Assembly (NCBI RefSeq): GCF_001640805.2
Contig: NC_066838.1
Coordinates: forward strand, 8,226,601 to 8,290,600
DNA length: 64,000 bases
From: Lates calcarifer
Taxonomy: Eukaryota; Chordata; Actinopteri; Centropomidae
Reading direction: 5' to 3'
The stretch's first letter is position 1; every line of letters starts with the position of its first letter. Under the pieces are notes generated by a model. The model saw nothing but the letters and a program-made list of their open reading frames with translations. It was not told the origin of the DNA and ran no database searches. Shown here in pieces: positions 14,043 to 28,200 of the stretch. The position numbers and the translations under genes were made by a program.

Positions 14043-17000
14043 TCATCCTATCCTCCCTTTTTCTCCATTCTTTCGGGTGTTCCACTGTGTGTGTGTGTGT
14101 ATGTGTGTGTGTCTTTGCTTGTGTATTCCTTCATCACTCTCAGGTGATAAATGGTCAGCTGGTGTTCTCGGTGACCCGCGGTGGGAACAGACCGGTGCGT
14201 TTGCGGTTGGATCAGGTTCAGGTGGCAGACGGACAGTGGCATGACCTCCAACTGGAACTGCGAGACGTTCACAGTGGCCGCGAGACGCGATACGTCGCCA
14301 CACTGCGGCTCGACTTTGGACTTTATCAGGTAAAGGAACATTTTTTGAACAGACTTAATAAGGACACAGCTTGTTAAGCAGACTACACAGTGGAATTTTT
14401 AAGGGCATGCAAATTTAACTCCTTAAAAAGTATTAAAATAAGGTAAATGCAGTATTTTAATAAAGGTCTCATTTGCCCTGCAAGTACAAATGTAAATGAA
14501 CAAGGTTTTCATCATATCTGCTTTATTAAATTAATAAGACTTAATTTTCCTTAACAGTTAATTTCCTGGTGTCATTTTTTCCACAGCACTACCCATAACA
14601 GATTCATAACCTTAATTAACCATGTTCAGTTGGAAATAGGCAACTCAACTCTAATTCTTGTATTTGATTTAATTTGGTTGTTTGAAGTCTGCAGATATTC
14701 TGATGGACAACTTATTCACTCTAATCAGTAGAGAACTCTATTTAGAATTGTAAATCATTTAATATGAATGAAGCCAAGAAATCCCTTTTAATATCCTTTA
14801 ATCCAAAATATACACAGATTTCTACCTCACTCCCAGCTATGAGTCAGTATGTTGAAGGAGAACCCTGCAAAAGATACTGATATCAGCAAATGATTTTCAT
14901 GTGATTTCACTTTCAGCCTTTTAAGTAAAGAACTTTAATCCAGAGTAAAAAAAAACATCACCATGTACCATGTGCAAAAGTGCACATGGTACATTAAGTG
15001 TATGTCCATGGTCACAATATCACAACTAATTGCCACTGACTTGTTTCAAGAAATTCAATCAAAAGACTTGAAATAATATATTATGACTTTGACTTGCTAC
15101 TTTTGGATAGATTTATGATGAATTCTTTATTATTTACCATGTTACCCATTATGCATACACACAAACATTCATAACACACATAGATTTTCTCACCCTTGAT
15201 AGCCTGAGTCTCTAAAACGTGGGCTGGTAATCCTAGTTTCCCTTTTTGTAGTGAATTATGTCAAATTGTACTAAATGATTTCTGTTGTATGAGATATGTA
15301 CATATCATTTTTGGCTTTGTTCAAATAAAACAGCAGTTTTTGTTTTGTTTTCACGTTGAGTTAATTCTTAAATTCACCAGGCTATTCTTGAAAGTGCATA
15401 AAGTGACACACAGAGTAAATGGTGCAGAAAACACTTTTAAATATGAAATTATTAAACATCGTAGCTGCCAATATAAACAGTAATTACCTCTGAAATTATT
15501 TGGCATGTGTGCAGCTATTATCTCTAGATCTCACCCTCCATTTTAGCATCTTCCACTACTGCTGAAGTGCTGATAAATGGGGCTCATTGATTTTGTTTTC
15601 ATGGTTGCTATGAGCCAAGTTGCCTGTCAACACTGCTTCACAACACTGTCTATGTTATCAGTTGAGCATTGACCTTCTCACCATGTTATTGTTTTCCTTT
15701 ATTGAATCAAGTCAATCATTTATTGTGCAGCTCTGAAACTATTTTCCCTGCTATTCACACTCTCCTCTCCTCCCCTCCTTTCCCCTCAACCGTCATAAGT
15801 GTCGTAATAACCTGACTACTCAGTGATATAGTAGTAAATGAAAATATGAAAGAAGCATGACCCTCAGTTTTTGATCAGAAAAAAGGAAAAACCAATAATG
15901 TTTTCAGAAGAGCATTTTTATCTTCTTTCAATAAAAAAGACTCTTTGTGGCTTATATCATTTCAGTGGTGGAAAATTCAGTTAGATTTCAGTCAAAGCAT
16001 AACATAAATTAGCTTGAGGCTTTTTACTGAGTAAGGTCAAGACCTTACAATATTAGAGAGAGAAACAACAACAGTTCCCACCATGAGAAAGCACTTGGCG
16101 ACGATGGGGAGGAAAAACACTCTTAAACAAGAGGAAACCTCTGATAGAACAGGAATCAGGGTGGGCAGCCGCCTGGTTGAATAAAAAAATGAACCTCTTC
16201 TAGCTTTTGTGTCAGATTAAATTTTTCATACCTTATACTGTACGCTCTGACTACTGTGACATTTTCATATCAAGTAAATTACCATGTTCTTTCACCTGGT
16301 CAAATAATGGTATTCAAACATGCTTCTTGTGTATATACCTTGTGTCCAGGTATGCAGTTTGCATACAGCTATTAATAATAATAATGTTCTTTGCCCTTCC
16401 TGTCTCCACCCCCTCGCTCCCTCTTTCTCCCCATTAGGGAACAGTGATAGTGGGAAATGAGATTCATGGCTTGAAGGTGAAACATCTGCATGTGGGAGGA
16501 GTGCTGGGCTCTGGAGAGGTTCAGAACGGCATAAGAGGATGCATACAGGTGAGGATGGATGGATTGAATTTTTAATGTTCATTGATGGAGGTGTGGAGAG
16601 AAGCTAGAAATGTTAGCACCCAAGAGATGGAAATGTGCTAAGAAGTGAGTCTGGGATAGACAGATTTCAGTAAATGAGTGAAGCTGTTAGTTTCTTTCTT
16701 GTTTGAATAAATTGTTTTTTAACTTTAACCTATCTTTCTGTCTCTCTACAGGGTGTTCGGTTGGGTGTACGTCCTGACGCCCCTGCCCTGCCCCGCCCAT
16801 CAAGAACTGTCAAAGTGGAGACTGGCTGCAACGTCGGCAACCCCTGCGTCTCGTCTCCTTGCCCCGCCCACAGCCGCTGTTCTGACCAGTGGGAGCGGCA
16901 CACCTGTGTCTGTGAATCTGGTGAGTGAACAGAGCAATGATGTTGGGTTTGTAGACGCAGCTGAAGGTGGTGTTACTCAGCTGTGGATTGACATCATGAG

Positions 17001-19748
17001 GGTCTCCAGTGTCCAGCCAGTTTGAGAGATGAGGTGGGACTGCCTCATTTTTACAACTGTACAGTGACAAGTGTTGAAGCTTGTTCAGTATAGTCATTAG
17101 CCTGAAAGTCATGTTAGCCTCTGCTGTTTACAGCCCACACTACTTCTTATTCTGACTGCCTTTTGTTACAGTTCAAGAGTAAATTATACTCATATGTAAG
17201 AAAAGGGTCATTAGATATTTTAAAAGAACTAGCACTAGGAAGTTGTGCAAGTTTAGCAAAAATGTTCCTTTACTGAGTTTGCCTTTCAAAACAACTCAGT
17301 TATGGGAGGTTACAAAGTAGTGCCTAAATGTAGTAATAGTTTCTAGTTAGAAAATTAATTCTGCTGCTTAATCTGATGATCCATTAAGGGTGTAGATCAC
17401 GAATCTGAATTCTAAACATCCTGGTTCCTTCGTCTAATTCATGAGGATTTGCTGTTTTTGCCCGTTTTTGTAGTTTAAAAAAATAGTTGAACAGTTTCTA
17501 GGACAAAACATTTGTGCTGTGTCACTGTGTTTTGACTTTGCCAGTGAACACATTAAATAAACTGGCCAAGTAACACAGCCAAGAACGATTATCCTCTTCA
17601 GCCATACAAATTAATTTGCATGTCTGTGCCAGAAAAATGGACCTACCATTTTGCACACTCTGGACATTGGATAAGAAAGAAAATAAGTGTGAGAGGAGAA
17701 GGTGAAAGAAGCCAGCTGACTTGGAGAGAAAGGGAATAATTATAAGGTGGCCATTTCTACGTAGGTGTCTGCCAATGCTCTAACTGGGTTAAACAGATAT
17801 TTGGGAACACATAATGAGTTCTCATCCACCTGAGACTGAGAGAAGGAGACTGACTGGAGGCTAACTTACAAAATCTCCTTAGTCAGGTGAATATAATGAG
17901 GCTGAATTAATGTGGAGGAGAAAAACTGATTAGAGAGAAAGAGAAGGGAAAGAGAATAATAGAAAGATGAAAAAGAGGCAGAGGATGAAAAGAGAAACTG
18001 AAAATATAAATCATTAATGAAGAGAAAGAAGCAGCTGACAGAAATAGTGTAAAATAAACACCAAAAGTTTTGAGGCAAGAGGAAAGAAAAGAAGAAAGAG
18101 GGCACGAGAAAGTCAAATCAAACAGCCTGAAAGCACTGGTGACACATTTGGGAATAGATCCACACACCATTGGCATATATGTACACAGAGACACACAAAT
18201 CATAGAAGTGAGATAAAATTAACATGACAGACGCACACACAACAGAGAAGCAAGTGTGAAAGTGAAGGAGAGGATGAAGAGTGATACTTAATATTTATTT
18301 GGAGCTTTATTAGCAGCTACTGATGCAGCAGCTGCAGTTCAGTTCAGAGATGATTAAAGGAGATTATTTATATTTATGATTAAAAGAGAGATGAGACAAG
18401 AGATTGGATAGCAAATTAAGAGGAAAAATAACCACATGAAAGAGAGAGAGAGAGAGAGAGAGAGATTGTGTCTACGTTTTCAGGATATCGATCCTCTCTT
18501 CTCAGCATCAATCACCTCCCTTCTCTGCTTTTTTTTATTAACTTCCAAAAACTACTTTTCTCATTTTCCTCTGAAACTCAAGTATTTCCTCCTCATTAAG
18601 TGCAGCATAATGTACAGTCAGGTATTTTATGCAAAACATTTAGTAATGTTCCAATGATGCATCTGCAGAAAACCATAGAGATGACACTGCAATGTCATTG
18701 CAAATAGCTCAAAGAGTACATTCGCCACAGGGCCCTAATACAGTGTTTAACTACAGGGATCTTACCTTTCAAACAACACAGAGAAACACTTGTATTTTAA
18801 GTGAAGTGTGTGATTGGCCAACTGCATTGCTGCCACAAAACACAGGTGAGCAAAGCAGTTTTTTGTTCTATTTTTTCAGCTGTCAATGTCACTAGAGTGG
18901 CTCTGCTTCTTAAGGCAAAGCTGGAAGCCAAGGGTGTGACTGGCAGTATCTTATGCATTTCATCTGTAAATGTCTGCATGTAAGGTGAGACTACCTCAGC
19001 ACTCAAACAAAATTGACTCGACTAAATGCATCCTGCGCATGGGCTGCTACCACAGGATGTACTTTCATATGATGGAGAAAAGAAAAAGGGAAGTTGTTCA
19101 AGAAAGAAAAGTTTGCAAATGAGAGCACGAGATTAAAGCGGAGGTGGAAGGAGTGAAAGAGGAATCAGGGAGAGAGTGTGTGTTACGTGGCGGATACAGT
19201 TTGTTAAAGTGAGCTGGCCTCAGGGGTGGCAGCATGGGAGAGGAAGCAGAGAGGCGCTGCTATCCCTGTAGCATCCTGCACCAGCCCGCCAGCTAATGCT
19301 AACACCTTGACTTATTAACGTGGAGCACACTTCAGAGAGAAAGAGCACGTGCACACACACGCACACACACACATACACACACTGACGCCTTCACACATAG
19401 ACACAATCACACAGTCGTGCACACATGCACTCAGAGCATATCCACAAACTTAATGTGCATGCGCTTATTTACTGTAAACACACACACAGTCTCGCTCTCA
19501 TTATCATTATATTTCATCAGCACAATGAGCATGAAAAAACAGTTATACAATGAATGCTGCTTAGAGACAAATCAAAGTTTAATAAAAGCAGAGAGAAAAA
19601 AAAGAAGAGAGAGGTGCACTCTGAATAATTCCCTTTCATGTGCGTGTTTGTGTGTGTTTTGGGCTGGTACTGCAACTACCCTAATGGATCTCTCACACAA
19701 CTGACAGCATCTCTGATTTGTGCAATATAGCATCCTTGAAAACACACC

Positions 19749-19789
<41 letters not shown>

Positions 19790-21975
19790 ATACACTCACA
19801 CACTCACACACACGCACACAGTGAGACAAGGTTCTGCATGACAAAGCACAGAGACATCTGCTCTCTCATCTCCTCACTGTGTTTGTGTGTTTCTGAGTAA
19901 GTATACAATATGTAGTAGGACTGTGTGTGTATGTGTGTGGTTACGTGACAGTTGCTGCCAGTTCCTAAAGGCGAATTCACTGCGGTGAAAATTTGAATTT
20001 AATATGATAAATTACAGCCATGTTGATTTATGTCTGCTTGAGTTCCCTGAGCTGTTTAAAAACCAACACAATCACACACAGAAAACATATGTTCAGGGTC
20101 TGGGAACCAGAACTCTCAAAACTGCTTTTATCATAGCAGCGACTCATTTTTCACTATTTTCTGTTTTTGTCAAGATGTTAAAATAGTGCTTGAAAACAAC
20201 AAATGCTAAATAAATATTTCCTCTGATGGAGTTTGTCAGAAAAGTGCATTATATGATGATGTTTTTGGGTGTGGTGTGCAGCTGCAGTGTGTTAAGCTCA
20301 GCCCCTCTGGGAGAGACAGGGAGAGATTAATGACTTCCAAGCTGAGTATCCTGTGTTCAGGCCTACAGTAGATGTCGTATCCTTAAGGTGCTGAATTGGG
20401 GCAAAATTGTTCTCTATGACAAATGACGCCTCACCTAGGAATGTCATTTATCGATCAGCTTTGGTATCAAAACTAGAAATAGGTATTTGGCATTGCTGGA
20501 TGGCCACATGAAGGGAATGCTGGACATAAAGTGAGGTTTGTCTAAAATGAAAGAATTGCTTATTTTTTATGCTTAAACATTATACACTGCCACAGATTAA
20601 GTTTTTATTTCATTATTATTATTATTTTAAATCTAACTTTGACTTAGAAGTTCTTTCTTGGTCGAGGACACTCTGCAAATCTTTGGTCTGTTCAGACTCA
20701 TGTCCAACACATTATTGTCAAGATATGAATTTATTCTCACTGCCTGCAAACTTGACATCAACTTGACAGCGACATAGTATGTTGGTAAATATCTTGTCCC
20801 GAGTTTACAGTGGATTCTGGATTCTGGGCTGTTATTTCAGTAAATCAACATACAGCAACCATGATGATGAAAGTCTCCTAACCTTAACAAAGCAGTTATT
20901 TTAACCCAAACTGCAACATTTCCCTAAAACTAACCAAGTTGTTTTTGCACCCAAACCTAATTAAACCTTAACCATAGTATTGTCACATTATTAACATTTT
21001 TATTTTTCAACAGTTATTGGGTTTTGGAAGGTGCTACCCCGCTGATGGAGGTGTCAGATCACAAAACGTTATTCTAAATACAGTAAATACTAATGCTACT
21101 ACTACTAATACTAATACAGTAAATATGCTTTAAAACAATGAAGCACAAAGGCTACAAAGACCTGCAGAGCTGCAGAGTTCATTGATAATTCTTTGTGGTT
21201 CATCACTGCAAACCAACACTTTCACATAACACACAGTCATTGGACTATACACAGTCAGTCATTGTGTTTTCCCACCAGCAGATTTTTATTGGATATTTTT
21301 TAATATCCACAATCTCCCCACTGTCAGAAAGAAGATGGTTGGATACACAACAGATGAATGGATGGTTCAGTGAACAGATGATTCATCTGTCTTTTTCCTC
21401 CTTTGGTCTTGCGGAGAAGTCAAGCTGGTCTTGTGTTACAGTTAAGTGTAAGACGAGAAGCTGTGAGTTACCCCACATGTGTGCACAGCTTGAGAGGCAT
21501 ATCTTTCCCTGGACCCTGGCTGTAAAACACAAAAACATACATACACTCAAATGATTTGCACCTCTTTGTTCTTACAGCTCTCCTCTCCCTCTCTCTCTCT
21601 CCTGCTCCCATATTGTTGTGACAAGGCCAGTGTCATTATGAGTGTCTGAAAACAGCCAAGGCCGCCGTTGTCGCCTCCCCGCCAGTTGCCATGGTGAAAG
21701 TGTAAAGATGTATAAGGCTGATAGAAAATGATTTAGCATGTGTGTGTGTTTGTGTTTGAAAAAAGCGATGGAAGTGGAAAACAACAGAGTTGGAGATAGA
21801 GGGTGTGGGATCATGAGAGAACAAATAAGAGACAGAATGCTGCCACTCTGTGTGCATTTGATCCTACAATCAGTCCTGTGTGTTTGTATGTGAAAAGGAA
21901 CAGTGACACGAATAATCGAAAACTGAACAATAAAATTAAAGTATGTATGGGTGTGTAGTTTCACAAAGAATGAAA

Positions 21976-22045
<70 letters not shown>

Positions 22046-25000
22046 GAAATTGATTCACTGGAAAGCTTGTGTGTCTCTAAAGCTGTAGCCAAGGCCACAG
22101 GCTTGAAAGCAAAGTGGTTTCTGTATTTTCTATAGAGGAACACGTGAAAGCAGACCTCACACATGTTTGTCAGCTCTAGAGGGGAAGAATTCAGACCTCA
22201 GCTGCACACTCACTTCTGTCACACTTCAATCAATAGAAACGTTCTTCTATTCAATGCTGTAAATTAAAAAGGTTGCCTGGCTCGCTGAGGGACCAGAGCT
22301 GATTGTATGTGAGGCAGAGTTTTTTGTTTGTGAGAAAGTCACAGTGATCAGTGTTATGCCCTGGGCAAGATGTGACATCTTACTGCAGATACATTTGTCG
22401 CCTGATGGTTAGCATTGATGTATTATTAACATGTGTATTTTGTCTTAGAGTAGTTATCACTAAAAATTTTGCAGAGAATCAAAGAATGGAAACAGGGAAA
22501 AAAAAGAGTGAAAAAAGTGTGAAAACCCAAATGTGTATTTGCAGTATATGTGCTTTTCTGACACATACTAAAATATTCTGAACATGAACTGCACATTTTC
22601 ACTTCGAGTTGTCTCATTACATATGAAATTCCATTCCATTCCATTCCATTTTTTGTGTAAAGATGGTTACCATCAATCAAAAATAATAATAAGTGGGGTC
22701 TCATGGAGCTGCTTAGTCCTGTAATATTTTAATCCAATTATTAATACAGGTCCCTTAAAGTCTAAATACGACGACTATGTTCTTTTTAAATGAAAAGCAG
22801 GTCTGGGTGAGAGGCCGTCTTTATTTCTGCTAAATACACCCCAAAGTGTGTGTGAAGCACTCTGCTTTAGTCATTAGATTAAAGAGGGGTATTATGTGCT
22901 GGCCTGTATTACCATTTAAGAGGTTGGTGTGTTTGTGTGGAGTGTCTGGGGACTGCACTGAAGTGTATGCTTCGTTCACCGTGCTGCACTGGCGCACACT
23001 GTAGTGTACGGTGCAAATGTGTGTGTTGTACATTGGTGCGTTGAAGTGGTTTGATTAGCAGTGTTAAAGTGTGCCGTCGTTGCTTTTACCAAGACAAATT
23101 TCTGTGCTATTATGGTAGAGAAGTGTTTAAACTTTTTATCTAGTGACTTCATATTTTTTAAATCTGTTTTTCTTTGGCTCCACCTGGTTTGGTTCCCTGT
23201 TTGCACCTGCAGTGTGCTGCTTCACATTCAATTCATTATTGTGACTATTGTGAGAGGAATTATCTAAAATATGTTAAGATGACCTCATTATCAGTTAATA
23301 GGTGAAGTATTATTTTCTGGATTACTTGATTTGATGTGTTGTTTAGTCTATTAAAGTATGAAAATAATGAAATGTTTCCCAGGTCAAGGTGACGTCTTTT
23401 AATAGCAGTTTATTGGCTCAACCAACAGTTCAAAAACCGAAGATATTCAGGTAAAAAAAAAAATAATAAAAACCAGAGAAAAGCAGCAACATCAGCGGAA
23501 CTGGAAAGAGCAACTACTTGACTTTGGCAGGGAAATGGAAAGATATCACCTAATCACCCATACAGAGATCATCATTTTTTGAGCTGAAACACCCAGTCTT
23601 GTCAACTACACAAAACTACACAGAGAACTACATAAAAAGAGCCTTTTCCACTAAAAGCCTCTTTTTCTCGTCGTTCACTAAGTGTAATGTTTCCTCGATG
23701 CTTAGCTTGTGCTTTTTCGTGAATTAAATTACAATGTTTCTTTTAAGCAGTGGTGGTAATTTTCCTTCAGAGGAAGTGTCCCTCTGTGTTTCAGTGGATG
23801 ACAGCATTGTAATGCACAATTGTGGCTTGTTTTCCAGTGGCTTTCCCACCTGCAGTGAGTCAGGAGAGCAGCGTTGCTGGTAATCGCTGTTTGATGTTTG
23901 AGATGGAGTATGTACTTGTGAACTGACAGGTTATTATGTCTGGTACATGGATGGGAAATAGAGCTGTGTTCTGCATATTTAGATTTCAGTAGTTGTTGTG
24001 TTGTGCTCTCATTTCGTGATTTTACATGCGAGGGAAGTTCTTCTCGGTCTTTGTGACTGCGGGGTCCTCTGATTTTATTATATTTTCTGTGTGTTTATTT
24101 CAATTTTCAAAATAAATCAAATATGTAATGTGTTATTTTTAGGGGTATGAGACTAGAATATCAAATAGATGTTCTCTCACTAAACTTTCTCCCACCTAGA
24201 GGTGAAATTAACTCAGATTGACAAAAAAACATAATTTATCCACCCATCATTCATTAGGAGTTAAGTTGAAATCTCAAAAATTCAGCTAATCTGCTTTATC
24301 AAGACTGGGTGGGTGTGGCTTGATCAGATTTGACTGATCGTGCTGGCAACATAACCAAACAACCTACAACTGTTATGACATTTTAATTGAAATGTTTCTA
24401 AACTCTGACTGGTGACTGGTGCCCACTTTAAACCAGTCAGAAAAGCAAAAATCTCTGATGTGAAACAACCAAAACTGTTCTGACTTTGGCAGAACAATGA
24501 ATGTTAATGTTTAATCCCAACGCTCAAAATAAGAAGCTGATTGAGAAAATACGTCTTCAGGCCCTTTAAGAGGAGCTTGTTTAAACTTTACTTTAAATGA
24601 GTGTTTCTGTAAACCCTCTCTCTAAAACCTGTTTTAGCTGAATTATTTAATTTGTTAAGAAGTTGTGTGTTGAAGTGCTTCTCAAGCACAGTAATAGGAT
24701 TATATAGTAATCAGTTACTCCACCCATGTGAGGTTCTCTTTCTTTCCTGATTCATATTTTAGATTTAATGGGATCCAGATTGCAATTATGTGTCTTTGAA
24801 CATGTATTTGACAAAGTAAATTAGTTATAAACATATTTTTAGGAGATGGGTTTGCATATGTGCTAAATGTGTTTGTATGTGAGTTATAGGATGGCATCAG
24901 CTGCACATATCCACTCAACCAGCCATTAAGTACCTGAAGCATTGTGAAATTAATTCTTTACTCTCTAATTCTCTGGCCCAGGTTACTACGGGAAAGGCTG

Positions 25001-25250
25001 CACTGACGCCTGCCACCTGAATCCGTGTGAAAACGAGGCCCAGTGCCACAGGAAACCCAGCTCTTCCCATGGATACATCTGTGACTGTGGAGACAACCAC
25101 TATGGGCAGTACTGCCAACACAGGTACACACACATATGAGCACACTCAGACACACATACACCATTGACTTAACATTTGAACTATAGTTTACCTGCGAGAT
25201 GCCAATATGGTGTAAAGCTTTTCAATGCTTCCTATTGCCCAGCTAATCTT

Positions 25251-25288
<38 letters not shown>

Positions 25289-28200
25289 CATGCGAGTAGC
25301 TTTCATTCAGCCTTGTTGTCCCACATCTCCAGCATTGCATGTAATCCACTGTGGGATGAGTATAGACTTTAATGTAAAAACACACACACACCCACTAAGT
25401 TTATTTGTGTTTTTGTGTCTGTGTGTTAAACTGTGTTTCCTTCCTTCCTGCCTATGAAATTCATAAAGCTTTACATTATCTCATGACTTGCTCAGTGTGT
25501 GTCTCAGATGTTTGTCTTTGGTCTGGTTGGTGTGTGTGTTTTTCATGAAGACACACATCATCAGCTGCTGATGAAATATAAGTTTGTCTATAAGTCTATA
25601 AGTCTGTCTCTCTCTTCATTTCCCCTGATGTGTCTCTTCTCTTTCCTCTGCTCAGTAATTTCCCTCTTTCTGCCTAAATGAATGAACCACTTTTTGAATT
25701 TGGCTCATTAAGCACTGCAGTTGAGAGGTTGTGAGAAGGTCAATGCTAAAATAATCAACATATCCCCATTAGCTTTTACTAAGCTGCCACATACTAATAA
25801 GTTTATTCTCTGGTCCTTTTTTAGACATTTTAGAAACTCAAGAAAATGAATATAACATATGCATCAATAAAAGGTTTTTGTTGCAGTAGCTGCAGCTCAG
25901 CTATGTTCAGGTGAATAGCATCTCAAAAATGAGAAAAATTAGAACTTTGATCAGCTCTGAAGCTAACATGATAAATAGTCTTAAATGACCTGACAGTTCT
26001 AACTAATTTCTTTTTTAGGGAAGACTCCTACAAGACACATTTATACAGCTAGTGCAGCTTCCTGTTAACACCCAGCCTCCTCCCACTAGTGATAATTAGG
26101 CAAAACATTTGCCTTTCAAGCCCTTTAAGCAGCTAAAAACGCCCAGCAGGGAGATACGCTTTATTTGGAGACGAGATCCAGTCGGGAGATGTCATAAAAA
26201 GTCTGTCGGAAGAGAGCCAATCCTTATATTCTGTTAAGAATATAATATAATTCTCTTTCCTAAACTCCCCATGAGGAACAATAAAGAAATGCACAGGAGA
26301 ATCAGCATTAGCTGTGAGAAGTGTTCATCTCCTCAGTGATCCATTAGACACTGAGAACAGAGGGAGAGCACATTAAGTGAGATGTGAGTGAAGAGAATGA
26401 AGGGGCTAAGTGATGTGTACAGTAAACCAGAGTGATCAAATCTGAAGTGTATTTCTCTGGAGGAGAAATTCAGCAGTTTTAGAAAACAATCCAAATCCCG
26501 CACTGATTTTAAAATAAATGAATAGCTATCTTAACAACAGTTAATAAGAGGAAGAGGAGCTCTTCTCGAGGAAATTACTGTCCACTGTGTGGCTGTACCA
26601 GCAATATGAAGTTATTGATGATTTAATTTTTTAAGTTTATGATTCCACAGGGAATATAATAAAAAGCTCTAAAGGTCTTTTATTGCATAAATGTCAATTC
26701 TAATATTTTGGATAATGGTAGTTGCTCTCTATGACTCAGCATTTGCTAAAGTACATATTCTTTTAACTCATTCCTGACTTCTCAAACTCCCTCTCTCTTG
26801 TTCTCTGCGTGTTTTCATTCCACCTTTCTTTGCTCCCTCCATCTTTTTCTTTTCTCACTGACTGTCTCTCTCTTTTGCTTTCGTCTCTTTCCCCAGCTCA
26901 TTAGTGAGTTAGTCATTAGTTATCAGAGGGAACGATGATTCCTTTGAAGAACAAATTAAGGTTTTTGACACGCTCTGTTGTTTTTTTTCTCTGTACTGAT
27001 TCTACTTACGTATATTAACTGACTCTACCTGTTTGTGTGTGTACGTAAAGGATTGATCACCAGTGTCCCAGGGGCTGGTGGGGATCTCCGACATGTGGAC
27101 CATGTCACTGTGACACCAATAAAGGCTTTGACCCCGACTGTAACAAGACCAGCGGACACTGTCACTGCAAGGTAAACAGGAAACACAACAAACATACACA
27201 GCACAACGTGCACGCTTGTTTGAGAAGTTGATGTAATGAGAAGATGTGATGAAGCCTGATGGAAACAAGAGCATAGGCTAATTACCTTGACAGTGGCTGC
27301 AGCATCAGAGGCTGATCTTTCAGTGTTATTTAGTCATTTGTCATATTGCAGAGCTGATGTGTCTGTTTAAATCTAATGTGAATGGTTTGAGACCTGCTGA
27401 TTTTTTAACATTAACACTGACATCATTAAAAGGACTTCAGCAGTGTAACTCTATAGATCAGTCCAGCTTCATTTAAACCCAGACACACAATAATCATCTT
27501 TAGTCTGATGGTCTGACGGGCTAATCCAGACATATCAACTACGCCAACCATGATATGATGATCATCCCTTCATATTGATATGTCTGCCTTGTGTGAATAT
27601 GTGAGTGTACATACATGTTGTAGCCATGTTTAACCCTGTTTTATCCCGGCCTTAATCTGATCTTTCGACCCTAATCTTTAATCTCTGATACTGACCTCAG
27701 ATATAAACCTGATACATACATGACACACATGTAGACATGTACACCCATGAGGGATTTACACTGATATCAGTACAGACACCCTCCATCTGGTATTCTAATG
27801 TGGACCTCAGGAGCCCAGAGGTTGGACATAGAGGTTTTTGATTGGGCAGTCCCTGAAAATAAAGAGAAAATAAAACTGTCCATGTGCCCTTGAACAAAGT
27901 ACTTTCGAGTGTACTTTAGCTTCTTGTTCTTAATTTTCTCAAAAATGATTAAAATAAAAGTTTTTTTGTGCTTTGTCATGCTCACAGTGTAAAAATGTTT
28001 TCATTTAGCCTATGCACAGTGCATACCATTCAGGTCAAGGCTAAAACTCACAGCTCTGCATTAAGTATCACAGTGTATATATTAAGATGGCTCTTTCCAC
28101 AGTAAAATGGCAGCTATTAGTCGTCTTGAGTGACCTGCAGTTCAAAAAAGTGTATTCCTTTAAGGTGTAATGTGTAGCTTTTGTAATGATCAAAAAAATA

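Larger units (their letters stand above)
13245..14143 (+). other. celsr3: celsr3 intron 7
   Basis: This 899-base intron holds CA arrays at 13271-13298 and 14008-14039, a (TG)n tract at 14085-14112, and a fragment near 13473-13515 that looks like the reverse complement of a LINE-type 3' tail. Confidence 0.8.
14330..16437 (+). other. celsr3: celsr3 intron 8
   Basis: This 2.1 kb AT-rich intron carries a perfect inverted repeat at 14963-14994 and a dispersed-repeat fragment at about 16020-16180. Confidence 0.85.
16921..24981 (+). other. celsr3: celsr3 intron 10 (8.06 kb, largest in window)
   Basis: The intron splits an EGF domain. It contains a purine-rich region (17690-18470) ending in an (AG)n array, CA-rich blocks (19350-19500, 19750-19830), a CTAACC-type repeat (about 20874-20990), a long (GA)n array (21981-22042), four ATTCC units (22624-22651) and a dispersed element at 23308-23515. 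No exon, tRNA or embedded gene was recognised. Confidence 0.8.

Noticed and set aside
21981..22042. Possible CRISPR-like or satellite array at the long GA tract
   Set aside because: It is a plain dinucleotide microsatellite with no spacers; no CRISPR array exists in the window.
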